Shown here piece after piece: positions 15,055 through 22,742 of a stretch of DNA of 23,916 nucleotides. A program made the translations under genes and the position numbers. The DNA comes from JOPF136 sp035541255. Its GTDB lineage: Bacteria; Acidobacteriota; Terriglobia; Acidiferrales; UBA7541. The notes beneath the pieces were generated by a model that saw nothing but the letters and a program-made list of their open reading frames with translations, was not told the DNA's origin and ran no database searches. The stretch is from assembly GCA_035541255.1 (NCBI GenBank), contig DATKNR010000136.1, forward strand, positions 1 to 23,916. Direction: 5' to 3'. Numbering within the stretch: position 1 is the stretch's first letter; the number at the start of each line of letters is the position of its first letter.

Positions 15055-15141
15055 ATTTGTCCTCCGGCAGGCGCTGAATGAGCGGACCGTTCTGGAAAGA
15101 ACAGGCTTCGCGGAAATTGTATAACGCACGCCCGCCGGATT

Positions 15142-15156
15142 TATCGTAACACGATA
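15142..15156. promoter_or_regulatory. Inverted repeat in a divergent promoter region (possible operator)
   Basis: TATCGT and ACGATA are perfect inverted copies separated by AAC. They lie in the 203-bp gap between divergent starts at 15054 and 15258. A TATACAAT sequence reading toward the DUF4142 gene is at 15116-15123, a plausible -10 box. A regulator binding here could control one or both genes; no regulator gene is adjacent. Confidence 0.4.
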
Positions 15157-15257
15157 TACCTGCGCGTCAAACGCCCGTGGGTATTGCTCGGCGCGGCATG
15201 CCTGCTGCGGGAAGCGCGACTCCAGGACCAGTTCCGTGCTGTGCTATCGTTTCGCGC

Positions 15258-15983
15258 ATGCAGGCCAGCCGATTCGAGTTTCGTTATCGCTGGTGGATGA
15301 TCTCGTCGATCTTCGTGCTTGCGTTTTCGGCCTACGCGATCGATCCAGTGAACTGCGGCGCAGCGATCGCGGAGTGGATGGCGCGGCAGCGGGGGATGGC
15401 GGCGACGCGGGACTCCTACCGCGTGATCTTCGCCTTCGGCGCTTTTCTGGTGGGCGTGGCCAGCTTCCTTCGCACGTGGGGAACCGCATACCTGCGCGAA
15501 GACGTGATGCGCGACGCCCGCGTTCACACGGAGAGGCTGCTGGCTGACGGTCCCTACCGGCACGTGCGCAATCCGCTCTATCTGGGAAACATCCTGCTGG
15601 CGGCCGGAGTGGGACTGATGGCGAGCCGAGTCGGCTTCGTGATCCTGGCGGCAGGGATGACCCTTTTCGTGGTCCGGCTGATTCTGCGTGAGGAGGCGGA
15701 TCTGGGGCGCGATCAGGGGGAATCCTATCGCCGATATTGCGGGGCCGTACCGCGCCTGCTGCCCTCTGTTTTGCCGCGAGTGGCCCCCGCAGGCAACACA
15801 CCGAAGTGGGGCCAGGCGATACGCGCGGAGCTGACGTACTGGCTGTTCGCAGCGGCCGTCGCGGCGTTTGCATTCACTTTGAACATCACTGTGTTCTGGG
15901 GAGTGTTCGCCCTGGCGGTGGCGGCCTCCTGGCTGCAAAAACGGCCGAGAACGAAGGAGGACGCGCCACAGGAGTCGCAGTGA
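15258..15983 (+). CDS. Isoprenylcysteine carboxyl methyltransferase-like membrane protein
   Basis: A 241-residue membrane protein with about five hydrophobic segments. The SAM-binding signature of the ICMT/PEMT superfamily is present: GPYRHVRNPLYLGNIL at 98-113 (RHxxNPxYxG), then EEADLGRDQGESYRRY at 145-160 with the paired glutamates, and VPRLLP. These enzymes methylate lipids or small molecules at the membrane. ATG 15258 is the first start that gives the membrane-helix N-terminus; the longer frame from 15177 has non-conserved residues. No clear Shine-Dalgarno sequence. The last two segments (about 187-230) extend beyond the minimal family. Confidence 0.82.
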   Translation: MQASRFEFRYRWWMISSIFVLAFSAYAIDPVNCGAAIAEWMARQRGMAATRDSYRVIFAFGAFLVGVASFLRTWGTAYLREDVMRDARVHTERLLADGPYRHVRNPLYLGNILLAAGVGLMASRVGFVILAAGMTLFVVRLILREEADLGRDQGESYRRYCGAVPRLLPSVLPRVAPAGNTPKWGQAIRAELTYWLFAAAVAAFAFTLNITVFWGVFALAVAASWLQKRPRTKEDAPQESQ

Positions 15984-16089
15984 GGCAAGGCGAATCCGCT
16001 TACCTATTGGATTCGCCGGAAGACGGTCGAAGCGGCATTTACGTCGCTCCGCAGTATGATGAGAGGCAAAAGCAGTTGGGCGGCTAGCC

Positions 16090-16941
16090 ATCGCCAAAAA
16101 GATAGGCAGATTCGAGATTCTTGAGGAGCTGGGTCACGGGCCCATGACCGTGGACTACCGCGCGGACGACCCGGCCACGGGACGCGCAGTCGTGCTGACG
16201 GTGCCCAGCCCGAACAGCGCGGACAGCCCGGAACTGCTGGCGCGTTTCTATCGCGAAGCGCGCGCGGCAGGGGCGCTGCAACATCCGAACATCGTGGCCA
16301 TCTACGACCTGGGCGTGGATCGCGGCAGCCCTTTCATCGCGCGGGAACTGCTGGAGGGCACCACGCTGGAGAAAATCATCGAGCGCGAAAACGCCGCGGG
16401 CTCGAAGAGCCTGCAATCGGCCGCGACGATGCTGGATTACGTGGTGCAGGCATGCCGCGGGCTGGCGTATGCACACGAACGCGGAGTGATCCATCGCGAC
16501 GTAAGACCGGGAACGATCTTCGTGACCAGCCGCGGAATTGCCAAACTGACGAACTTTGCGCAGGCGCGCCTGCCGGACCGATACACACGGTCGCAGGGAG
16601 TGCTGGTTGGGACGGTGGACTACATGTCGCCGGAGCTGATCTGCGGCGACCGCGTAGACGGACGAGCGGACATCTGGGCGATCGGATGCACGCTGTACGA
16701 GGTGCTGACGTACTCGAGGCCGTTCCAGGGCGACACGCTGACGAATTGGATGTTCGCGATCATGAGCCAAGATCCGAAACCGCTCCGCGAACTGCGCCCG
16801 GATCTTCCGGCGGAGCTGGAAGAAGTAGTGCGGCGCGCCTTGAAAAAGGACCGGAGCGAGCGCTACAACCGGCTGGAAAAATTGATTGCGGACCTGGAGC
16901 CAGTGGTGGCACGGATGCAAGGAGCCGGGAGCACGTCGTAG
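16090..16941 (+). CDS. Ser/Thr pseudokinase with non-canonical or frameshifted start
   Basis: The first canonical start in frame is ATG 16144, but the kinase frame continues upstream and encodes KKIGRFEILEELGHGP, the usual first strand and glycine loop. It has no ATG, GTG or TTG before the TGA at 16060. The start is therefore set tentatively at ATC 16090; about 283 residues. A +1 shift at the A5 run 16096-16100 from ATG 16056 is the alternative. Key kinase residues are altered: the beta-3 Lys is Thr (AVVLTV, residue 37), the HRD loop reads HRDVRPGTIFV (Lys and Asn lost) and DFG reads NFA (155-157). The helix C Glu and the MSPE segment remain. Phosphotransfer is unlikely; an ATP-independent scaffold or regulator is inferred. 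No membrane helix or sensor domain follows. Confidence 0.8.
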   Translation: MAKKIGRFEILEELGHGPMTVDYRADDPATGRAVVLTVPSPNSADSPELLARFYREARAAGALQHPNIVAIYDLGVDRGSPFIARELLEGTTLEKIIERENAAGSKSLQSAATMLDYVVQACRGLAYAHERGVIHRDVRPGTIFVTSRGIAKLTNFAQARLPDRYTRSQGVLVGTVDYMSPELICGDRVDGRADIWAIGCTLYEVLTYSRPFQGDTLTNWMFAIMSQDPKPLRELRPDLPAELEEVVRRALKKDRSERYNRLEKLIADLEPVVARMQGAGSTS

Positions 16942-16975
16942 CGGACCTCCTGCCCGGCCCCGCGTGCGTGGCGGG

Positions 16976-17608
16976 CTAGCGCCGCGCGAGTGACGCGCTA
17001 GGCGGAAATATACGGGCCAGCGCTCTGGCTGTGCACACGCCCGCGAACGCGCTTCCCATCACGAACAGAATTCCCGCGCTCAGGACGGAGCCGGTTCGTG
17101 CGACCAGCGCGTCCGCCAACAGAGACCCAAACGCCAACCCCAGACCTAGACTCCAGGCGTTGACGAGAATCCAGCCCCTGCTACGAGCCGACTGGCGCCG
17201 CAGAACCAGCCATTGCGCGAGACCGAGCGAAGCGCCTGCGACGAATCCGAGAGTGGCAAAGCTCAGCGCGCGGGCGGCCGTTCCGAGCATGCGGAAATTT
17301 ATGGGCCCGCCAGTCAGGCCGCGGCCGGCTTGTTCGACGATGACGACACCGACCGTGAGTCCAACAGCCATGCCGAGGACACTGGCGGCAATCCACCATG
17401 CGGAGGATGAGAGATGGCGCCGGACGATCGGCCACTGAGCCGTTCCGAGTCCGAGGCCCACGATGCTGAGGACCACGGGCGTGCCGGCCATGGCGCCGAG
17501 GACAGCGAAGATGGGCACGCCGAGGGGCAGGGCCAGCGCAATTCCCGCGATGAGGCCGATCATGGTGAGAGCGGTCCACTGAAGACGTTCGCGTTCTATG
17601 GGATTCAT
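16976..17608 (-). CDS. Multi-pass membrane protein of unknown function with internal duplication
   Basis: A 210-residue protein with about six hydrophobic segments, starting at ATG 17608 with GGAGG five bases ahead. Two copies of one unit are visible: residues 54-87 (GLGTAQWPIVRRHLSSSAWW onward) and 128-161 (LGLAQWLVLRRQ onward). Each has a small-residue helix, AQWxxxRR, then an aromatic-capped Gly-rich helix, so the protein probably arose by duplication. The AQW-x(3)-RR motif is seen in other uncharacterised bacterial membrane proteins. Function unknown. It is convergent with the pseudokinase (34-bp gap) and 69 bp downstream of the coiled-coil gene. Confidence 0.8.
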   Translation of the reverse strand: MNPIERERLQWTALTMIGLIAGIALALPLGVPIFAVLGAMAGTPVVLSIVGLGLGTAQWPIVRRHLSSSAWWIAASVLGMAVGLTVGVVIVEQAGRGLTGGPINFRMLGTAARALSFATLGFVAGASLGLAQWLVLRRQSARSRGWILVNAWSLGLGLAFGSLLADALVARTGSVLSAGILFVMGSAFAGVCTARALARIFPPSASLARR

Positions 17609-17677
17609 GAAGCCCTCCTTTGCGAGCTGAACGGATCCGACAAGCCGGACACCAAAATTAGACGGGTGCGCGCGAGG

Positions 17678-20600
17678 CTACGGTTTCTCCTTCGGCGGGC
17701 CTGCGGGGGGCGCGATTTCCGAAGCGAGAGAGCCGAGGCGATGCTGGAGGATTTCGCCCAAACCCGAAAAAACCTGAGCGCAATTCTGGCGGACGCGCTG
17801 CTCCGCGTCGCGAGCGAGCTGGTCAAGGATGGTCTGGGAATGCTCGGAGAGCGATGCGACGGTGGTGACCATGAGCGAATTGGCGACGTTGCCGAGATGT
17901 TCGCGGTGTTCGTCGAGAGCCTTGGCGCCGAGTTCGGAGAGACTGGAGCGCCATTTGTCGTGGAGATCGGCGCGTTCCGCCTGCCAGCGTTCGAGGACGG
18001 GAACGAGGGCGCGGTCGAGCTCGGCCTGGGCGCGGACGAGGCTTTCCGCGACTTCGTGAGCAAGGCGCTCGGCGAAGCCAGCGGCGGACTTGGTGTGCAG
18101 GGCTTCCATGTCATCACGGGAGCGTGCGGCGCGTTCCTCCACTTGTTCGATGGCGCGCGAGGCGGCTTCGCCAGCTGCGGCTTCCGCGTCGTGCGCCTGT
18201 GAGGAGACGCGGGCAATGACCTCGCCGGCGGTGAATTCGGTGGCGCGGCGGGCGCGTTCGATCTGCTGTTCGGCAAGGCGGCGAGTTTCCTCGATGACGT
18301 GAGTGCGCGCGGCTTCCGTAGCCAGCTCGATTTCGCCCTGGGAGGTCTGTTTGACTTTCGTGGCGGTTTCTTCGAGGAGAGCCTGTGTGTGCTCGGCGTA
18401 GCTGCGGCTGAAGTGTTCGAGCTCGCTGGCGAAGAGGCTGGACATTTCTCCTGCTTTTTCGCGGAGAGCGGCGAGGGCGTGTTCGAGCGAGCGATCGACG
18501 GCGGTTTGCAGGCTCGTGTTGGCTTTTTTCTGATACCACTCGGAGGCTTTGTAGAGAGCCTCGAAGGTCTTGTGCGTAGTGTCGTCCGCTTTCTCCTCAA
18601 TTTCGGCGAGCATGCGGGAGGTGGCTTCGCGGCTGGATGCGGTGAAGTCCTTTTCGACTTGGGCGACGCTGGCCTGCAACTGCTCGCCGGTTTCTCGGAC
18701 TGCGGATTCGGAGGCCTGCTGGAGCCGCCTGCGGAACGAGACGAGCACTTGCTCGGCGTGCTGCTCGCTGGCCTCGAGGCGTTCGGCGGCCTGGTTGACG
18801 CGCAGGAACTCGGGAGCGAGGCGATCGCGGAGGTGGTCTTCAAGCGCGGCGCGGAATTTTTCAAGCGAATCGCGGCTGGCGGCTTCGAGGGCCGGGGCCA
18901 TCTTCGCTTCGAGGCCCTGCCAGGCCTGACGGGCGCGGTCGTCGATTTCCGCGGAACGGGCGCGAAGTCCTTCGTCGAGTTCGCGGTGGATGCGTTCGGT
19001 GACCGCGGCGCGCATCTGATCCACTTCGCCGAGAGTGGCCTGAACGCGCTCGTGCGCGGAGCGGACGCCGGCCAGCAGGGATTCGAGCCGATGGCTCTCG
19101 GCTTCGAGCGTGGAGCGCAGTCCATCCAGACCGGCGTGAAGTTCGGACGACTTCGCTTCCAGCGAGCCGCGGGCTGCCTCGAGACCCCTGTGGAGGTCGC
19201 TGGCGCGTGATTCGAGTGAGCTACCGGCGGATTCGAGCGCGGAGCGGAGCTCCGCAGCGCGTGATTCGAGGGCGCCGCGGGCGGTGTCCATGCCGGCGTG
19301 GATCTCCGCGGTGCGCGAATCGAGCGCAGCACGCGCGGCATCAAGTCCGCTGTGGGCTTCGGCGGCATGAGTGTCGAGAGATGCGCGGAGGGCGTCCACA
19401 CTATTGCGCGCGGCAATGACGCGTGCTTCCAGCGCGGATTCCAGCTCACCGAAGCGGCGCTGCGCCTCAAGGGCGGCGCGTTCGGTCTGGCCAGCGGTTT
19501 CCGCGGCGGCTTCGCGCATGCGGGAGACGGCGTGGCCGGCTTCGGCCTGGACGGATTCGAGGGCTTCCTGCGCGGCGGCAGTCTGTCCGTCGATCTGCTG
19601 CTTCAGTTTTTCGATGGCGGGAGGGATCGCGGCAGCGGCGGCTTCGTCGAGCCGCCGGCGCAGTGAGTCGGTAGAACCGGCGAGCGATTGCGCGACCAAA
19701 TCCTCCCAGCGCACACGGGCCGCGGCGAGTTCGCGGTCAACGTGCTGCTGCCATTCACCGCGGCCGGCGCCGAGCTTCTGAGAAATGGCGGTATCGAGTT
19801 CGCCTGCCTCGCGTGCCAGATCACCGAGAAGGGCGCGAGTCGATTCGACACGCGCGTCGAGAGCGGCCAGGGCCTGATTGGTGGCGGACTTGCCGGCCTC
19901 GCTGATCTGATCGTTGGCGGAGCGGGAGGCGGCAGCCGCCTGCTCCTCTGCAGACTTGGCGGCCACGGCAATCTGTTCGCGGACGGCGTCGAGCTGTTTG
20001 CGCGCGGCTTCCAGTTCCTCGGCGGCGAGCTTGCGGAGTTCGCTCGAGGTATTGGCGATGTCCGCGCGGAGACCATCGAGAGCGCCGGAGACAGATTGTT
20101 CCATTTCCGCGCGGGCGGCGGCGGTGAGGCGCTCGTTGCTGGCCTGGCCGGCTTCTTCAATGCGACCGAGGGACTGTCGCAGGAGTTCTTCCATGCGGCT
20201 CGCGGCCTGCGCCATGACGCGCTGGCCTTCAGCGCGGCTCTGCATGGAAAGGGCGCGAGCGGTCTCGTCGCGGGCGGCTTCGAGGCGTGCGAGGGCCTGG
20301 ACGACGGCAGTCTCGGTGGCATGCTGCGCGTTGGTGGAGGCTTCGATGACGGCCTTGGTGTCGTTTTCGGACTGCTCCTTCATGGCGCGCGCAGTCTCGT
20401 AGCGGACGATCTCCAGCCGGGCCAGGGCTTCGCGGAGAGCGACATCCAGGCGTTCGGCATGGACCTGTCCGTGGCTCATGAGAGCCTGCTTGACGGCTTC
20501 GGTGGCGGCGCCGCGAAGCTGGCCGGCAAGCCCGGCACTGATTCGCGAGCTTTCCGCGTTGACGACTGCGGCCACGATCTTCTTTACGTCATCCTGAATC

Positions 20601-21241
20601 TGGCGGCGCGCGTCCGCGATGATTTTCTGGACATGACGGGCTGCGGGATCGGAAGGCTCGGCGGCGGGAGGCGCGTGAGCAGGCTCCGGGGCGTGCGCGG
20701 GCGGTTCAGGCCGGGGCATGGTGCGAACCTTTTCGGAAGCTGGAGGGGGGAGCGGAAGTGTTTCTTCCACGGCGGCAGATTCGGATTTTGCGGACTCCGC
20801 TTCAGAAGGTGCATGCGCGGCAGCTTCCGGGGCAGCGGAAGGCTGTGCGCCGGCCGCAGCGTCGTCGGGCCAGGGAAACCAGTCGTCAGGCGGGAAGGCG
20901 ACGCCCCATACGTTTCCAGGGACGGCGGTTTCAACTCCGACCTGGAAAAGTTCGCGAACGGTGCGCGGGCGCTGAATCCAGGAAACGCGTGCACGGACGC
21001 GGCGCGGAGGCTGACCGGGCTCGGGATGCTGGATCTCGAGTTCGACCCAGCCGTTACGGGGAACGTAGTGCTTGGACTGGTAGCGACAGCCGTGGCAACT
21101 GACGATGAGGGTGGAAGTGCGTTCCTTGAACGGCTGGCCGAGCGCATCTTCGCCGGAGACGACGAGTGGCACGGCCTGAACGATGCGCGTGCTTCGGCGA
21201 CGCCGCGGCTCCTGCTCGGCAGATTTATTCTGCTCGACCAC
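17678..21241 (-). CDS. Giant PilZ-like / coiled-coil protein
   Basis: A 1187-residue protein from GTG 21241, preceded by GAGGGGGAAG. Residues about 11-120 form a PilZ-like domain: an Arg cluster (EPRRRRSTRI), a VSCHGC segment in place of DxSxxG, beta strands and a closing WGVAFPPDDWF. Since the Asp of the second motif is missing, c-di-GMP binding is uncertain. Residues about 120-195 are a Pro/Ala/Glu-rich linker. From about 200 to 1175 the protein is almost wholly alpha-helical (Ala, Glu, Arg, Gln), including six 18-residue repeats at 611-718. No membrane helix. It resembles bacterial cytoskeletal or polar-organising coiled coils in composition only. The frame stays open upstream to 21691 but that part contains repeats and is not protein-like. 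Long open frames on the other strand are composition shadows. Confidence 0.85.
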   Translation of the reverse strand: MVEQNKSAEQEPRRRRSTRIVQAVPLVVSGEDALGQPFKERTSTLIVSCHGCRYQSKHYVPRNGWVELEIQHPEPGQPPRRVRARVSWIQRPRTVRELFQVGVETAVPGNVWGVAFPPDDWFPWPDDAAAGAQPSAAPEAAAHAPSEAESAKSESAAVEETLPLPPPASEKVRTMPRPEPPAHAPEPAHAPPAAEPSDPAARHVQKIIADARRQIQDDVKKIVAAVVNAESSRISAGLAGQLRGAATEAVKQALMSHGQVHAERLDVALREALARLEIVRYETARAMKEQSENDTKAVIEASTNAQHATETAVVQALARLEAARDETARALSMQSRAEGQRVMAQAASRMEELLRQSLGRIEEAGQASNERLTAAARAEMEQSVSGALDGLRADIANTSSELRKLAAEELEAARKQLDAVREQIAVAAKSAEEQAAAASRSANDQISEAGKSATNQALAALDARVESTRALLGDLAREAGELDTAISQKLGAGRGEWQQHVDRELAAARVRWEDLVAQSLAGSTDSLRRRLDEAAAAAIPPAIEKLKQQIDGQTAAAQEALESVQAEAGHAVSRMREAAAETAGQTERAALEAQRRFGELESALEARVIAARNSVDALRASLDTHAAEAHSGLDAARAALDSRTAEIHAGMDTARGALESRAAELRSALESAGSSLESRASDLHRGLEAARGSLEAKSSELHAGLDGLRSTLEAESHRLESLLAGVRSAHERVQATLGEVDQMRAAVTERIHRELDEGLRARSAEIDDRARQAWQGLEAKMAPALEAASRDSLEKFRAALEDHLRDRLAPEFLRVNQAAERLEASEQHAEQVLVSFRRRLQQASESAVRETGEQLQASVAQVEKDFTASSREATSRMLAEIEEKADDTTHKTFEALYKASEWYQKKANTSLQTAVDRSLEHALAALREKAGEMSSLFASELEHFSRSYAEHTQALLEETATKVKQTSQGEIELATEAARTHVIEETRRLAEQQIERARRATEFTAGEVIARVSSQAHDAEAAAGEAASRAIEQVEERAARSRDDMEALHTKSAAGFAERLAHEVAESLVRAQAELDRALVPVLERWQAERADLHDKWRSSLSELGAKALDEHREHLGNVANSLMVTTVASLSEHSQTILDQLARDAEQRVRQNCAQVFSGLGEILQHRLGSLASEIAPPAGPPKEKP
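19088..19411 (-). repeat. Six tandem 54-bp (18-residue) repeats inside the coiled-coil gene
   Basis: Six consecutive units of 54 bp, reading on the minus strand from 19411, encode variants of xHxGLDAARxxLExRxxE. Clear copies are AHSGLDAARAALDSRTAE, IHAGMDTARGALESRAAE, LRSALESAGSSLESRASD, LHRGLEAARGSLEAKSSE and LHAGLDGLRSTLEAESHR, plus one more diverged first copy. Eighteen residues equal five alpha-helical turns, so each copy presents the same face. Confidence 0.85.
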
Positions 21242-21328
21242 ACCTTCCCCCTCGAGCAACGCACCAGCATAGCATCGCGGGTGAAGCAGGATGGGACGGC
21301 GAGGGAGGTCATGCGAAACGGTTAATGG

Positions 21329-21360
21329 CGGACACGCGTCCGAACGCTCGCGGCCGAGCG
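21329..21360 (-). repeat. Two small hairpins in the leader of the coiled-coil gene
   Basis: CGGAC/GTCCG (loop ACGC, 21329-21342) and CGCTCG/CGAGCG (loop CGGC, 21345-21360) are perfect stems two bases apart, 88-119 bases before the GTG start. They could be leader RNA structures; no known riboswitch is recognised. Confidence 0.4.
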
Positions 21361-21420
21361 ATGTGGTGGGGCGATCTATCGGGCTTGGAGCCGGGGCGAA
21401 GGGTGAGTGGTGAGCGGTAA

Positions 21421-21444
21421 CCCGCCTCCGCCTGTCCAGGCGGG
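21421..21444. repeat. Intergenic GC hairpin
   Basis: CCGCCT (21428-21433) and AGGCGG (21438-21443) form a perfect 6-bp stem with loop GTCC. The upstream CCCGCCT (21421-21427) can pair with AGGCGGG (21438-21444) as an alternative 7-bp stem. Confidence 0.5.
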
Positions 21445-21561
21445 CCTCAAGGCGACCGGTTCGCCTGCGCCGGGCAGACGGGGCTTCGGCTCGACGAGCT
21501 GCCTTCGTCCGGCGAAGCAGGGGAGCAAGGAGGCGGGAGGGTACCGCCCGGAGGCTGGGGA

Positions 21562-21678
21562 CGTAAGAGTTGCAAACAAATGACTTTAAGTCGTTTATTT
21601 CGGAAGAGTGGCAAAGAAAGGGGTTAGGGGAGGGAATTACGGAAGAGTTGCCAATAAAGGAGATAGCACGGATTGGCG
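21562..21678. repeat. Three imperfect direct repeats with exact 39-bp spacing
   Basis: Copies begin at 21562, 21601 and 21640. The conserved first 20 or so bases follow CGkAAGAGTkGCmAAnAAAkG; the rest of each unit is diverged. Copies two and three share CGGAAGAGT and a later AAAGG..TAG. No coding frame explains the spacing. Confidence 0.65.
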
Positions 21679-21861
21679 CGGCGATAGACATCGATGGCGA
21701 CCCGCGCGGACTCTATCACAGAAAATGTAGATAGTCAATAAGTAAATAATATGAAAAATGGAAGGTTGAAAGTTCAGAGCTGGGAGCGAAGGCGAGAAGT
21801 GGACGACGGGGCAGGGTAATGAGTAGAGGGCGCGGAGGGATGGGGTGCATCTGTGAGAAGG

Positions 21862-21906
21862 GGAAGAAAACTGCCCCACCTTTCCCTGAAGTGCGGGAAA
21901 GATGGG
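21862..21906 (-). terminator. Probable Rho-independent terminator of the exported-protein gene
   Basis: On the minus strand CCCATCTTTCCC (from 21906) and GGGAAAGGTGGG (to 21875) pair over 12 positions with one U-G pair around an 8-base loop. GCAGTTTTCTT follows. It starts 19 bases after the TAA at 21925. A dispersed palindrome acting as terminator is also possible. Confidence 0.65.
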
Positions 21907-21924
21907 CCACGCTGCTAGGGGAAG

Positions 21925-22455
21925 TTAATATCTGGTTTGCGTTACAGTCGGTTTGCCAGACTCGTTGAGCTGCTCCACTTCGCGGGAGACGAGGCGCGTG
22001 CCGCGAAAGAGGAAGCTAGCCTTATAGGAACCTGCGCCGTCTCCACCCTGCACGTGGACGACGATGAGTGGCCCGCGCTTTGTAATATAGATACCCCGCG
22101 GTAAGGCGACGTCGGCGAGGTCGACGTAACTTCTGCGGGGTATCTCGGTCTCCACCCCGTCGAGGCTGAGGGCGAAACTCACCACGGTGCAGAAGGGATC
22201 CTGGCCATCGGTGCCAAGAAACCGGGTACTCGGCGCGGGGCTAGGAGAGTTCCCGGGCTTGTGAAACGGTACGCAATTCAAATGGATCTCGAAGCGCGGC
22301 CCTCCGTTGCGGAGAACACCCGCTAGCACTACTGACTCATAATCGGCAAGTACGTCGCGCGACGCCTGGGCCTTCGCCAATCCCGCCGGCAGTAACCACG
22401 CCGAGAACAGTGTTGCCACAACAGCCCGGAAAATGATGCGCTCGGGGACGGCCAC
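21925..22455 (-). CDS. Small exported protein of unknown function
   Basis: A 176-residue protein. GTG 22455 is fixed by an excellent Shine-Dalgarno sequence, GGAGGAGGT, five bases ahead. The signal peptide is residues 1-29 (IIFRAVVATLFSAWLLPAGLAKA). The mature part is mainly beta: SVVLAGVLRNGGPRFEIHLN, a Pro/Ser loop, VVSFALSLDGVETEIPR, GIYITKRGPLIVVHVQGG and a C-terminal VSREVEQLNESGKP. Two cysteines (61 and 89) could form a disulfide. No family recognised. Codon use is less GC-biased than in most neighbours. It has its own probable terminator and looks monocistronic. Confidence 0.75.
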   Translation of the reverse strand: MAVPERIIFRAVVATLFSAWLLPAGLAKAQASRDVLADYESVVLAGVLRNGGPRFEIHLNCVPFHKPGNSPSPAPSTRFLGTDGQDPFCTVVSFALSLDGVETEIPRRSYVDLADVALPRGIYITKRGPLIVVHVQGGDGAGSYKASFLFRGTRLVSREVEQLNESGKPTVTQTRY

Positions 22456-22742
22456 AATCCACCTCCTCCACGGCCGGCCTATTGGCCCCGGCGGGGGTGT
22501 CCCGCGCCGCGAAGCCCGTGATGGACTGGCGAGTGGCTTGTAAGAAGCGCACTCCTCGCGGAGCCGGGCCAAAGGCTTGATGCGAGGATACCACTTAGAA
22601 GAATTCACCGGGGAGTAGAGAAACGGGAGCACCTGTCCCTTCGCTCCACAGCAAAACCGATGGGGCACAAGCCGAGCAGAGAGAGAAAGCCCCCCACACG
22701 CAATGACGGCGGGTGGGGCAGCGGGCACCCGAGGTTCACCAG
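22456..22742. other. Intergenic leader region without recognised genes
   Basis: These 287 bases separate the methyltransferase stop from the exported-protein start, both on the minus strand. Short inverted repeats occur (GCGGG/CCCGC near 22487-22501 and GGGTG/CACCC near 22709-22728, which could end the methyltransferase transcript). No tRNA or known riboswitch was recognised. Confidence 0.4.

Larger units (their letters stand above)
21242..21924. other. 683-bp intergenic region, AT-richer than its surroundings
   Basis: No convincing gene lies between the coiled-coil start and the end of the exported-protein gene; an 80-codon frame at 21637-21879 (minus) lacks coding character. From the coiled-coil side it holds two small hairpins (21329-21360), a GC hairpin (21421-21444), three 39-bp-spaced repeats (21562-21678) with a GACTT-T-AAGTC dyad at 21582-21592, an AT-rich stretch (about 21710-21775) and a terminator-like hairpin (21875-21906). 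The promoter of the coiled-coil gene should lie here, but I cannot place it. Confidence 0.6.

Noticed and set aside
17605..19470. 621-codon minus-strand frame in another phase of the coiled-coil gene
   Set aside because: Pro/Ser/Arg-rich product in a shifted frame of a well-supported gene; no start signal.
19688..21325. 545-codon open frame on the plus strand opposite the coiled-coil gene
   Set aside because: Composition shadow: the minus-strand gene is Ala/Glu/Arg-rich with GC at third positions, which removes stops on the other strand. The product is Gly-rich, low complexity and matches no family.
21562..21678. CRISPR-like array
   Set aside because: Only three imperfect copies, conserved part about 20 bases, no uniform spacers and no cas genes.
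21637..21879. 80-codon minus-strand frame in the intergenic region
   Set aside because: No Shine-Dalgarno sequence, low-complexity product, and it overlaps the repeat and terminator-like hairpin.
22456..22742. tRNA-Sec or another tRNA in the intergenic gaps
   Set aside because: No cloverleaf with a CCA end or TCA anticodon loop was recognisable by eye here or in the other gaps.
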